Shown piece after piece: positions 1 to 5,095 of a stretch of 5,441 bases of DNA. The stretch's first letter is position 1. Each line of letters begins with the position of its first letter. This DNA is from an uncultured Kouleothrix sp. (GTDB taxonomy: Bacteria; Chloroflexota; Chloroflexia; Chloroflexales; Roseiflexaceae). The notes below the pieces were generated by a model. The model did no database searches, was not told where the DNA came from, and was given only the letters and a program-made list of their open reading frames with translations. The stretch lies in contig CALLYN010000832.1 in NCBI GenBank assembly GCA_937858455.1, forward strand, positions 1 through 5,441, in the 5' to 3' direction. The position numbers were made by a program, and so were the translations under genes.

Positions 1-974
1 CCGACCACGCGCTCGACGCGCCGTGGTCGCTCGCCGCTACCGGCGCGGTAGGCCTCCAGCTGCGCGCCGCGCTCGGCCGCGCCGATGTGTTCCACTGCTC
101 CGACCAGTTCCAGTACCGGCCGCCGCGCGGCGCCGCCGTGCTTACGATCCACGACCTCACCACGCTCTCGCATCCCGAGTGGCATGTGAGCGATAATACC
201 GCGCTGCACAGCGCCAAAGATCAGTTCGCCGCCACGCGCGCTACCCACCTGATCGCGGTGTCGCATGCCACCAGGCGCGACATCGAGCGCTACCTCCATG
301 TGCCCGCCGAGCGCATCAGCGTGGTGTACGAGGCCGCCGGCCCGCAGTTCGCTCCGCGCGCGCCCGCCGAGGTGCAGCCGGCGATCGAGCGCTACGGCCT
401 GCACCCCAACGGCTATATTCTTACCCTCGGCACGATCGAGCCGCGCAAGAACCACGTCCGCCTGATCGAGGCCTACGCCCGGCTGCGCGCTACGCTGGCC
501 GCGCAGGGCCTGGAGGCGCCGCCGCTGGCAATCGCCGGCGGGTACGGCTGGAAGTTCGAGCAGATCCTCGCCGCCCCCGAGCGCGCCGGCGTAGCCGGGT
601 ATGTGCTCTGGCTCGGCCGGGTGCCCGCCGCCGAGCTGCCCCTGCTCGTGGCTGGCGCGGCGGCGTTTGTCTACCCCTCGCTCTACGAGGGCTTCGGCTT
701 GCCGGTGCTCGAGGCGCTGGCCAGCGGCGTGCCAACCGTCGCCGCCAACATAAGCTCGCTGCCCGAGGTGCTCGGCGACGCCGGGCTCTACTGCGATCCG
801 CTCGACAGCGCCAGCATCGCCGAGGCGCTGGCACAAATACTGGCCGACGAAGCCACCGCCGCGCGACTGCGCCAGGCCGGCCCTGCCCGCGCCGCGCAGT
901 TCTCGTGGGCGCGCGCGGCCCGCGAGACGCTGCAGGTGTACCAGCACGCCGCCGAGACTGTGCGCCGCGCGTAG
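1..974 (+). CDS. GT4-family glycosyltransferase, 5' end cut off by the window
   Basis: This is a retaining GT-B-fold glycosyltransferase that would move a sugar from a nucleotide-sugar donor to a growing glycan, at or near the cytoplasmic membrane face. The frame is open from base 3, leaving 323 visible residues; family members usually have about 370-390, so roughly 50 N-terminal residues lie outside. A GTG at 87 is in frame but sits inside conserved sequence (ADVFHCSDQF), so it is not the start. In visible numbering, LTIHDLTTLSHPE is near residues 47-59. The donor phosphate-binding motif TLGTIEPRKN is at 141-150. The EX7E motif EGFGLPVLE is at 229-237, followed by SGVPTVAA and LPEVLGDAGLYCDP. 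The C-terminal AAQFSWARAA helix is typical of GT4. It most resembles the MtfB/WbaZ-like mannosyltransferase branch, but donor and acceptor cannot be read from the sequence. It ends with TAG at 972-974. Confidence 0.93.
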   Translation, partial: DHALDAPWSLAATGAVGLQLRAALGRADVFHCSDQFQYRPPRGAAVLTIHDLTTLSHPEWHVSDNTALHSAKDQFAATRATHLIAVSHATRRDIERYLHVPAERISVVYEAAGPQFAPRAPAEVQPAIERYGLHPNGYILTLGTIEPRKNHVRLIEAYARLRATLAAQGLEAPPLAIAGGYGWKFEQILAAPERAGVAGYVLWLGRVPAAELPLLVAGAAAFVYPSLYEGFGLPVLEALASGVPTVAANISSLPEVLGDAGLYCDPLDSASIAEALAQILADEATAARLRQAGPARAAQFSWARAARETLQVYQHAAETVRRA

Positions 975-985
975 CTAGCCGTCTG

Positions 986-1022
986 TTCCTATTTCATAAT
1001 TAAAACGCTTACACTTTGCAAG
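986..1022 (+). promoter_or_regulatory. AT-rich patch, possible promoter region
   Basis: After the glycosyltransferase stop, the base composition drops sharply to an AT-rich stretch containing CATAAT (995-1000) and TTAAAA, in otherwise GC-rich DNA. CATAAT matches five of six -10 consensus bases, but no convincing -35 lies 16-18 bases upstream. A weaker pair, TTGCTG (1033-1038) with TACATG (1056-1061) at a 17-base spacing, is also possible. Some start site for the next gene is expected in this 155-base gap, but none of these candidates is strong. Confidence 0.2.
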
Positions 1023-1129
1023 CATGGGTGGGTTGCTGCGGGCCGCGCCGGGCGGTACATGAAACAATGGATCCGCCAGGTGCTTAGGCGCGCTACTTAA
1101 CCACTCTGAAACACACCCGGAGTGTACCC

Positions 1130-1969
1130 ATGCATCGTAAGGCCAAACGTCCGTCTCGCCGTGTAGCAGCGCAGCCAACCCCCGAAGCCACAGCGCCAGC
1201 CCCCGAAGCGGCAACGCGAGCCCGCAAAGTCGCTGCGCGAGCCCGCAAAGGCGCCGGAGCAACCTCAGAAACGCTCACGCCTACCTCGGAAGCTGCCGCG
1301 CAAACCCGCAAAGGCGCCGCCCCGCCCGCCAAGCGCGCCAAGCCGCGGCAGAACCGCAGGCTGCCGTGGGGCGAGAAGTACAGCACCACCGACTCGATGG
1401 AGCAGCGCGCATATACTGCGAGAATGGCGCTCCTCTTTATGCTCGAAAGCGAGCGCCAACGCACGCTGCTTGCCAACTATGGCTACAGCGCCGAGCGCTT
1501 GAAGGAAGGCCTCGCTCTTCACCACCATGCCTGGGAGCTGTTCATCGATCAGTCTTCGCAGTATGGCGCGAGCATCGCTGCAATCAATAGGCACCACGCC
1601 GCCCAGGCATCTGCTCGCAGTATATTCGCGCAGCACCGCGCGATTGCGCAGGTCGCGCTGCGCGGCGAGCGCGCGCTCGCCCAGGCGCTTGGCCTCGGCG
1701 AACAATGCCCACGCGCGCAGACCGCCTGGCAGCACTATGCCGAGCAATTCTACGCCAATGCGCTGAACGATGAGGCGATCCTGGCGCACCTAACGGCCTA
1801 CGGCGTCAACGCCGAGCAGATCGCCGTAGGGCAGCGCCAGCTGGCCGCCGTGTCGATACGCTGCGGGCGCGCCAGCAGCAGCATGCCCGTGCTGTGGCGG
1901 CCACGCGCGCGCGTAACCAGGCGTTTGTGGCCCTCGACGCCTGGATGCGCGACTTTCAAACGATCGTGA
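1130..1969 (+). CDS. Unrecognised helical protein with repetitive N-terminus; C-terminus out of frame
   Basis: The function is unknown. The start is ATG 1130, preceded by GGAG (1119-1122) at a 7-base spacing. Residues 1-80 are rich in Ala, Arg, Lys and Pro and contain eight 7-residue repeats (15-70). Residues 85-241 look wholly alpha-helical. The motif YGYSAERLKEG (117-127) recurs as YGVNAEQIAVG (224-234), which suggests an internal duplication. There is no signal peptide or membrane segment. As read, the protein has 279 residues, but from about residue 242 the sequence (RCGRASSSMPV, RPRARVTRRL) is Arg/Ser/Pro-rich and looks like out-of-frame translation. The -1 frame instead continues the helix to a TAG at 1984-1986, giving a restored length of 285. 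From memory, proteins with YG-x-x-AE-x5-G helical pairs ending in a W-M-x-D-F helix occur as hypothetical proteins in several phyla. The gene may be broken, or there may be a sequencing error. Confidence 0.75.
   Translation: MHRKAKRPSRRVAAQPTPEATAPAPEAATRARKVAARARKGAGATSETLTPTSEAAAQTRKGAAPPAKRAKPRQNRRLPWGEKYSTTDSMEQRAYTARMALLFMLESERQRTLLANYGYSAERLKEGLALHHHAWELFIDQSSQYGASIAAINRHHAAQASARSIFAQHRAIAQVALRGERALAQALGLGEQCPRAQTAWQHYAEQFYANALNDEAILAHLTAYGVNAEQIAVGQRQLAAVSIRCGRASSSMPVLWRPRARVTRRLWPSTPGCATFKRS
1172..1339 (+). repeat. Eight 21-bp tandem repeats inside the coding region
   Basis: Eight consecutive in-frame units of exactly 21 bases encode seven residues each (residues 15-70). Units 3 and 4 share the 15-mer CGCGAGCCCGCAAAG (1215-1229 and 1236-1250). 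Unit 7 repeats ACCCGCAAAGGCGCC, 63 bases after the matching part of unit 4. Position 5 of every unit is charged, in the order E19, E26, K33, K40, E47, E54, K61, K68. Position 7 is Ala in six of the eight units. The sequence is a decayed coding minisatellite whose basic units are better conserved than its acidic ones. Confidence 0.85.
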
Positions 1970-1986
1970 GCCTGATTCCTCGTTAG
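1852..1986 (+). other. Displaced C-terminus of the upstream gene (-1 frame)
   Basis: In the frame beginning at 1852 the sequence reads VDTLRARQQQHARAV, followed by FVALDAWMRDFQTIVSLIPR and TAG at 1984-1986. This is a plausible amphipathic helical end, unlike the Arg/Ser/Pro-rich tail of the annotated frame. Joining it after Val241 needs one extra base near 1850-1853; for example, GTGTC could derive from GTGGTC. With that repair, the segment from Tyr224 to the end is 62 residues, matching the 62 residues from Tyr117 to Arg178 without a gap. The loss of one base is therefore well supported, whether as a real mutation, a sequencing error or, less likely, programmed slippage; no slippery heptamer is evident. 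Confidence 0.75.
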
Positions 1987-1990
1987 CTGT

Positions 1991-2034
1991 TCACCTGGGC
2001 GCGCAGCCTGCCCGCCAGCGCCGCGCCCAGGTGA
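1991..2034 (+). terminator. Strong hairpin after the frameshifted gene, likely terminator
   Basis: A perfect 13-bp inverted repeat (arms 1991-2003 and 2022-2034, TCACCTGGGCGCG and its complement) encloses an 18-base loop. It begins five bases after the restored stop at 1986. The downstream GCATTTGATCACACTTT holds only short T runs, so it is not a textbook intrinsic terminator, but its position and GC-rich stem fit transcript termination or 3'-end protection. Confidence 0.55.
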
Positions 2035-2058
2035 GCATTTGATCACACTTTCGCCAGC

Positions 2059-2110
2059 CGCGCTGGCGCGGTGGCTGCGCTGCCCGGCGTGCCGCTGCCG
2101 CGCCAGCGCG
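2059..2110. repeat. Second inverted repeat in the intergenic region
   Basis: The arms CGCGCTGGCGCGG (2059-2071) and its exact complement (2098-2110) form a 13-bp stem with a 26-base loop. It lies 24 bases beyond the previous hairpin and about 90 bases before the next promoter, and no credible gene covers it. In DNA this GC-rich some chance pairing is expected, but a perfect 13-bp match is more than usual. It may be a second terminator or a structural repeat. Confidence 0.45.
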
Positions 2111-2200
2111 TGCGAAGCGTCAGGCAGCCACGGCGCGCGTCCACAGCGCTGCGTCAACTATCGTGCCTCAGAGCGTCGGCCTTCGGCGGCCACCCCCGGA

Positions 2201-2209
2201 TGCTATAAT
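2201..2209 (+). promoter_or_regulatory. Extended -10 promoter for the FG-GAP gene
   Basis: TGCTATAAT is a perfect extended -10 element (TG-n-TATAAT, hexamer at 2204-2209) for a sigma-70-type factor. No good -35 lies 17 bases upstream (CTTCGG at 2181-2186), which is common for extended -10 promoters. Transcription would begin near 2216 and give a leader of about 55 bases before the ATG at 2271. This also argues against the in-frame upstream GTG at 2163 as the start. Confidence 0.7.
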
Positions 2210-2253
2210 GAACACATTGGTTCGCCGCACGACATCGCCGCAGTACAACAGCG

Positions 2254-2259
2254 AAGGAG
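2254..2259 (+). promoter_or_regulatory. Ribosome binding site fixing the start at 2271
   Basis: AAGGAG lies 11 bases before ATG 2271. The spacing is slightly long, but this is the only good Shine-Dalgarno match near any candidate start, and the protein then opens directly with a signal peptide. Confidence 0.65.
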
Positions 2260-2270
2260 CACACACCACT

Positions 2271-4145
2271 ATGGCTCAATTTCGCCTCCGTAGGGCATTT
2301 CCCCTGCTGACACTGGCACTGGCACTGGCTTCCTCGGCTCTGTCGAACTCCAGCACGCTCGCGGCACCCGCCATCGCCGCCGCGCCCACCGTACACCCAG
2401 GCTTTCCCGTCTCGCTGAATGGCGCGCCTGTGCGCTTCGGCTCGGTCGCGCTTGGCGATGTGAACGGCGACGGCGTGAGCGATATCGTCGTCGGCGCGAG
2501 CGACGGCAAGGTGCACGCCTACACCGGCAGTGGCGCCAAGCTGTGGGAGTACGACACCGGCAATATGGCGATCGAAAGCAAGCCCGCCATCGCCGACCTC
2601 GACGGCGACGGCACGAACGAGGTCGTTGTCAGCGCCGGCAGCACCTTCACTGCCCAGAACAGCGGCGCGGGCGTGTATGTGCTGCGCAGCAACGGCACGC
2701 TGCGCTGCGCCTTCACCGCCACCAACGACTTCGACGGCAACAAGGTGCCCGATGGCGTCTACTCCTCGCCCGCAGTCGCCGACCTGAACGGCGACGGGCA
2801 GAAGGAGATCATCTTCGGCGGCTTCGACGCGCAGGTGCGAATCATGAACAACAACTGCGTCGTCACCAAGGGCCGCTTTGTGTTCGATACGATCTGGTCG
2901 TCGCCCGCGATCGCCGATATCAACGGCGACGGCGCGCCCGAGATCATCATCGGCGTCGACTCGCACGTCGACCCCGGCAAGAAAACCCTCGACGGCGGCA
3001 TCCTGCACGTCTACGACAGCAACCTGATCGACATCGCCGGCTTCCCCAAGCAGATCGACGAGGTGATCTGGTCGTCGCCGGCCATTGGCGACATCAACGG
3101 CGACGGCAAGCTCGATATCGTGGTGGGCACCGGGCGCTGCTACAACGGCGTGGCCGCCTGCGCGCCAGGCGGGCGCGTGCACGCGGGCGCAGGCGAGTAT
3201 ATCAACGCCTGGGACGCGAGCGGCAATGCGCTGCCCGGCTGGCCGCGCGCGATTCCAGGCCAGTACGCCTTCGCCTCGCCCGCGCTGGCGAACATGGACG
3301 GCGACCCCGAGCCTGAGGTGATCGTCAATACCGCCGAAGTAAAGGATGGCCTCAGCACGCCGCCCGATGGCTGGGTGCACGTGTTCAACGGCAATGGCTC
3401 CGAGCTGGCCGGCTGGCCGAAGAAGCCGCTGATCCCGGCCGGCGCCAGCGGCACCATCAGCTGGAGCACCAACGCCTCGCCGGTGGTGGCCGATGTCGAT
3501 GGCGACGGCAGCCCCGAGGTGTTCGTGCCCTCGAACTTCGACATTGTGGCCTGGAACAAGGCCGGCGGCCAGCTTACGCGCACCACCATCCCGCCGCAAA
3601 ATGGCCAGTGGGCGCTCAACACCGAGTTCAGCGTCAACGGCGCTGCGGCGGTCGGCGATATCGACGGCGACGGCAAGCTCGAGCTGGTGGCGGCCGGCGC
3701 GCGCGGCAACCAGAGCACCGGCGGCCTGTATGCCTGGGATTTCGACGGCGCCGCGAGCCAGTCGGCGCAGCCGTGGCCGGCCTTGCGGCGCAGCGCGAAC
3801 AACAACGCGCTGCTGCTCGCATCGGGCCTGCACGCCTCGAGCAGCAGCGTATCGCTGCTGGTGCAAGCCAACACCAGCCGCACGCTCGCGCTCGGCATCA
3901 GCGACCTGGCCGGCGGCGCGATCGCCTGGAGCGCCAGCGACGATCAGCCCTGGCTCGCCGCCAGCCCCGGCAGCGGCAGCACGCCCGGCAGCATTACGCT
4001 GACGCTCGACGCGGCCGGCAAGGCGCCGGGCAGCTACGATGGCACCGTCACGCTGAGCTCGGCGGTCAACAACCTGTCGATCAGCGTGCATATGCTAGTG
4101 GCTGCACAGGTACACGACATGTTGGTGCCGGTGGCGCGCCGCTAA
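2271..4145 (+). CDS. Secreted FG-GAP/VCBS repeat protein with BACON-like C-terminal domain
   Basis: This is an exported protein of 624 residues, probably a calcium-stabilised beta-propeller that binds a surface ligand or glycan; no catalytic motif is visible. Residues 1-36 form a Sec signal peptide: MAQFRLRR, a hydrophobic AFPLLTLALALASSAL core, then Ala-rich cleavage options near 34-38. Eight FG-GAP-type repeats carry calcium-loop motifs: DVNGDG (63), DLDGDG (109), DLNGDG (171), DINGDG (216), DINGDG (274), the degenerate NMDGDP (341), DVDGDG (408) and DIDGDG (463), most followed by an E/D-hydrophobic strand. Seven or eight such repeats would close a propeller like that of integrin alpha subunits. 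Residues 545-610 (AIAWSASDDQPWLAASPGSG, then ITLTLD and GSYDGTVTLSS) resemble a BACON domain, a family linked to carbohydrate or mucin binding. The chain ends MLVPVARR with no membrane anchor. Four Cys (146, 196, 290, 297) could form disulfides. It has its own promoter; a role in surface polysaccharide handling is inferred from its neighbours. Confidence 0.92.
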   Translation: MAQFRLRRAFPLLTLALALASSALSNSSTLAAPAIAAAPTVHPGFPVSLNGAPVRFGSVALGDVNGDGVSDIVVGASDGKVHAYTGSGAKLWEYDTGNMAIESKPAIADLDGDGTNEVVVSAGSTFTAQNSGAGVYVLRSNGTLRCAFTATNDFDGNKVPDGVYSSPAVADLNGDGQKEIIFGGFDAQVRIMNNNCVVTKGRFVFDTIWSSPAIADINGDGAPEIIIGVDSHVDPGKKTLDGGILHVYDSNLIDIAGFPKQIDEVIWSSPAIGDINGDGKLDIVVGTGRCYNGVAACAPGGRVHAGAGEYINAWDASGNALPGWPRAIPGQYAFASPALANMDGDPEPEVIVNTAEVKDGLSTPPDGWVHVFNGNGSELAGWPKKPLIPAGASGTISWSTNASPVVADVDGDGSPEVFVPSNFDIVAWNKAGGQLTRTTIPPQNGQWALNTEFSVNGAAAVGDIDGDGKLELVAAGARGNQSTGGLYAWDFDGAASQSAQPWPALRRSANNNALLLASGLHASSSSVSLLVQANTSRTLALGISDLAGGAIAWSASDDQPWLAASPGSGSTPGSITLTLDAAGKAPGSYDGTVTLSSAVNNLSISVHMLVAAQVHDMLVPVARR

Positions 4146-4229
4146 GCAGCTTCCGTCTGCGCGCTTTCTGTTGCCTGCGGCAGCATGGCATTCAGCCATC
4201 TTTCTCTGACTTCGGCTTGGTGGGGGTTT

Positions 4230-4250
4230 GGGGGCGGCGAAGCCGCCCCC
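4230..4250. repeat. Hairpin 1 of four: 9-bp stem, GAA loop
   Basis: The arms GGGGGCGGC (4230-4238) and GCCGCCCCC (4242-4250) pair perfectly around GAA. The apex reads GCGAAGC, a sequence known to form an unusually stable DNA mini-hairpin. It lies 84 bases past the FG-GAP stop and has no following T tract, so a terminator role is only possible. Confidence 0.8.
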
Positions 4251-4258
4251 GAATTTCT

Positions 4259-4303
4259 GATTGTGTTACACTACGTGGCGAAGCCACGTAGTGTAACACA
4301 ATC
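4259..4303. repeat. Hairpin 2 of four: perfect 21-bp stem, GAA loop
   Basis: Arms 4259-4279 and 4283-4303 are perfect reverse complements around the three-base loop GAA at 4280-4282. The outer stem is AT-rich (GATTGTGTTACAC) and the inner stem GC-rich (TACGTGGC). The apex is again GCGAAGC. A flawless 21-bp palindrome with a minimal loop points to selection on structure or to a mobile or repeat origin. It could form a cruciform in DNA or a rod-like stem in RNA. Confidence 0.9.
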
Positions 4304-4310
4304 TATGAGG

Positions 4311-4335
4311 TTTGGAGGGTCGCAGGCCCTCCAAA
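4311..4335. repeat. Hairpin 3 of four: 9-bp stem
   Basis: TTTGGAGGG (4311-4319) pairs with CCCTCCAAA (4327-4335) around the seven-base loop TCGCAGG. It starts seven bases after hairpin 2 and ends ten bases before hairpin 4. Confidence 0.75.
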
Positions 4336-4345
4336 GGTTTGCGTT

Positions 4346-4387
4346 TTTCGCGCTGTGGCAGAGCCGCCGCTCTGCCGCAGCGCGAAA
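4346..4387. repeat. Hairpin 4 of four: 18-bp stem with one G-T pair
   Basis: Arms 4346-4363 (TTTCGCGCTGTGGCAGAG) and 4370-4387 pair at all 18 positions, with one wobble (T4356 with G4377), around the loop CCGCCG. The stem can be stretched weakly to 4344-4389. It ends 23 bases before the -10 box at 4410, so its right arm overlaps the place where a -35 element would lie, and a regulatory effect on the next gene is possible. Confidence 0.85.
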
Positions 4388-4409
4388 GAGCACCTGGCAA
4401 AAACTGCGC

Positions 4410-4415
4410 TATAAT
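4410..4415 (+). promoter_or_regulatory. -10 element for the 169-residue gene
   Basis: A perfect TATAAT lies 32 bases before the ATG at 4448. With its flanks it reads GCTATAATG, identical to the promoter of the FG-GAP gene. There is no clear -35 at 17 bases (AGAGCA at 4387-4392), and the upstream TG is two bases too far away for a strict extended -10. The leader would be about 26 bases. Confidence 0.6.
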
Positions 4416-4447
4416 GCGCGCGGCGCAGCCACAGCAGCGAGGAGTTT

Positions 4448-4957
4448 ATGGCGATCATCTGGGTCGAGCCCGAGGGGCACAGCGTCTTCGCGGCGCTCGA
4501 AGCTGTCGAGCGCGCGGTCGATCAGCACCAGCGCGTCGCGCAGCTCGACGAGCGCTTCATGGCCGATACCTACCTGGCCGAGAATGTCGCGCAGATGCAC
4601 GCTACCTGGTCGCTCGACCTGGGGCGCGTGGTTGCGCGCGCGGGCGCGCTTGGCCGCGCCTTCGAGCTGGGCCAGCGCGCCGCGCGCAAGCTCACGTGGT
4701 GGTACCAGCTGCCGCAGCTGCAGCAGGCCAGCGAGTTTCACGGCGCGGCAGTGCGCGTGTCCGAGGCGATCGTCACGCACCTGCACCACCTCACCAGCCG
4801 CGTTCAGTCGCTCGAGGCTATGCACAGCGAGCAGCGTCTGCGCTCGATCGAGGGCCAGCTCAAGGCCCTGCGCGACGAGCAGCGCCAGCTGCGCGCCCGC
4901 GTCGCCGAGCTTGAAGCCCGTCTCGCCGAGTCTGGCCGGCCGCCCGCCGAGCGCTAA
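4448..4957 (+). CDS. Helical coiled-coil protein, probably glycan-cluster associated
   Basis: The protein has 169 residues and an unknown biochemical role. The start ATG 4448 follows GAGGAG (4439-4444) at a tight 3-base gap. Residues 10-60 look helical and include QMHATWSLD (49-57). Residues 70-104 hold WWYQLPQLQQASEFHGAAVR. Residues 105-162 form a heptad-rich coiled coil (SIEGQLKALRDEQRQLRARV, ELEARL). There is no signal peptide or transmembrane span. From memory, short segments of the type W/Y-x-x-P-x-x-x-QQ-x-x-F-N-x-A-V, followed by a coil, precede methyltransferases or stand alone in Chloroflexota and cyanobacterial polysaccharide clusters, so a scaffold or partner role for glycan enzymes is inferred. 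The C-terminal tail of the convergent glycosyltransferase carries the same two motifs. It has its own promoter just upstream and ends with TAA at 4955-4957. Confidence 0.8.
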   Translation: MAIIWVEPEGHSVFAALEAVERAVDQHQRVAQLDERFMADTYLAENVAQMHATWSLDLGRVVARAGALGRAFELGQRAARKLTWWYQLPQLQQASEFHGAAVRVSEAIVTHLHHLTSRVQSLEAMHSEQRLRSIEGQLKALRDEQRQLRARVAELEARLAESGRPPAER

Positions 4958-5067
4958 CATTTCCAGGCTGCGGCGGGCGCCGCGCTGTGGTGATGCAAAA
5001 GACCGCTGTGCCAGCCTCAGCCACATTCGGCTATGCCTCAGGGCAGCCCGATACGCCTCTCTGTGCC

Positions 5068-5087
5068 GCGCGGCGTGCCGGCCGCGC
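5068..5087. terminator. Weak hairpin between convergent genes
   Basis: GCGCGGC (5068-5074) and GCCGCGC (5081-5087) make a 7-bp stem with the loop GTGCCG in the 138-base gap between the two converging genes. No T tract follows on either strand. It is suitably placed to stop transcription from either side, but GC-rich pairing by chance is likely. Confidence 0.25.
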
Positions 5088-5095
5088 CTTCACAC

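Noticed and set aside
1059..1100. A 13-codon open frame (MKQWIRQVLRRAT) before the 1130 start, a possible leader peptide
   Set aside because: It has no ribosome binding site, and no attenuator-like alternative stems follow it.
1172..1339. Regular spacing considered as a CRISPR-like array
   Set aside because: The 21-bp units are contiguous, in frame and diverged, with no spacers; it is a coding minisatellite.
1093..1789. Antisense frames across the repeat-rich gene
   Set aside because: Their proteins are Ala/Arg/Gly low-complexity shadows of the 21-bp repeats, with no start signals.
2174..2200. GGCCTTCGGCGGCC followed by a C run, resembling hairpin 1 in reverse
   Set aside because: The pairing is only 3-4 bp and the similarity is short, so a shared origin cannot be supported.
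2163..2270. In-frame GTG extension of the FG-GAP gene
   Set aside because: The extended -10 promoter lies inside it, and the signal peptide starts at ATG 2271 behind AAGGAG.
2154..4091. A 645-residue open frame on the minus strand, almost fully opposite the FG-GAP gene
   Set aside because: It mirrors the repeated GDGD codons (giving recurring AVAVDIG-like runs), has no convincing ribosome binding site or domain, and the plus strand encodes a clear secreted repeat protein.
4409..5026. A 205-residue open frame opposite the 169-residue gene
   Set aside because: The plus-strand frame has a promoter, a ribosome binding site and a proper coiled coil. The antisense frame is a by-product of high GC content.
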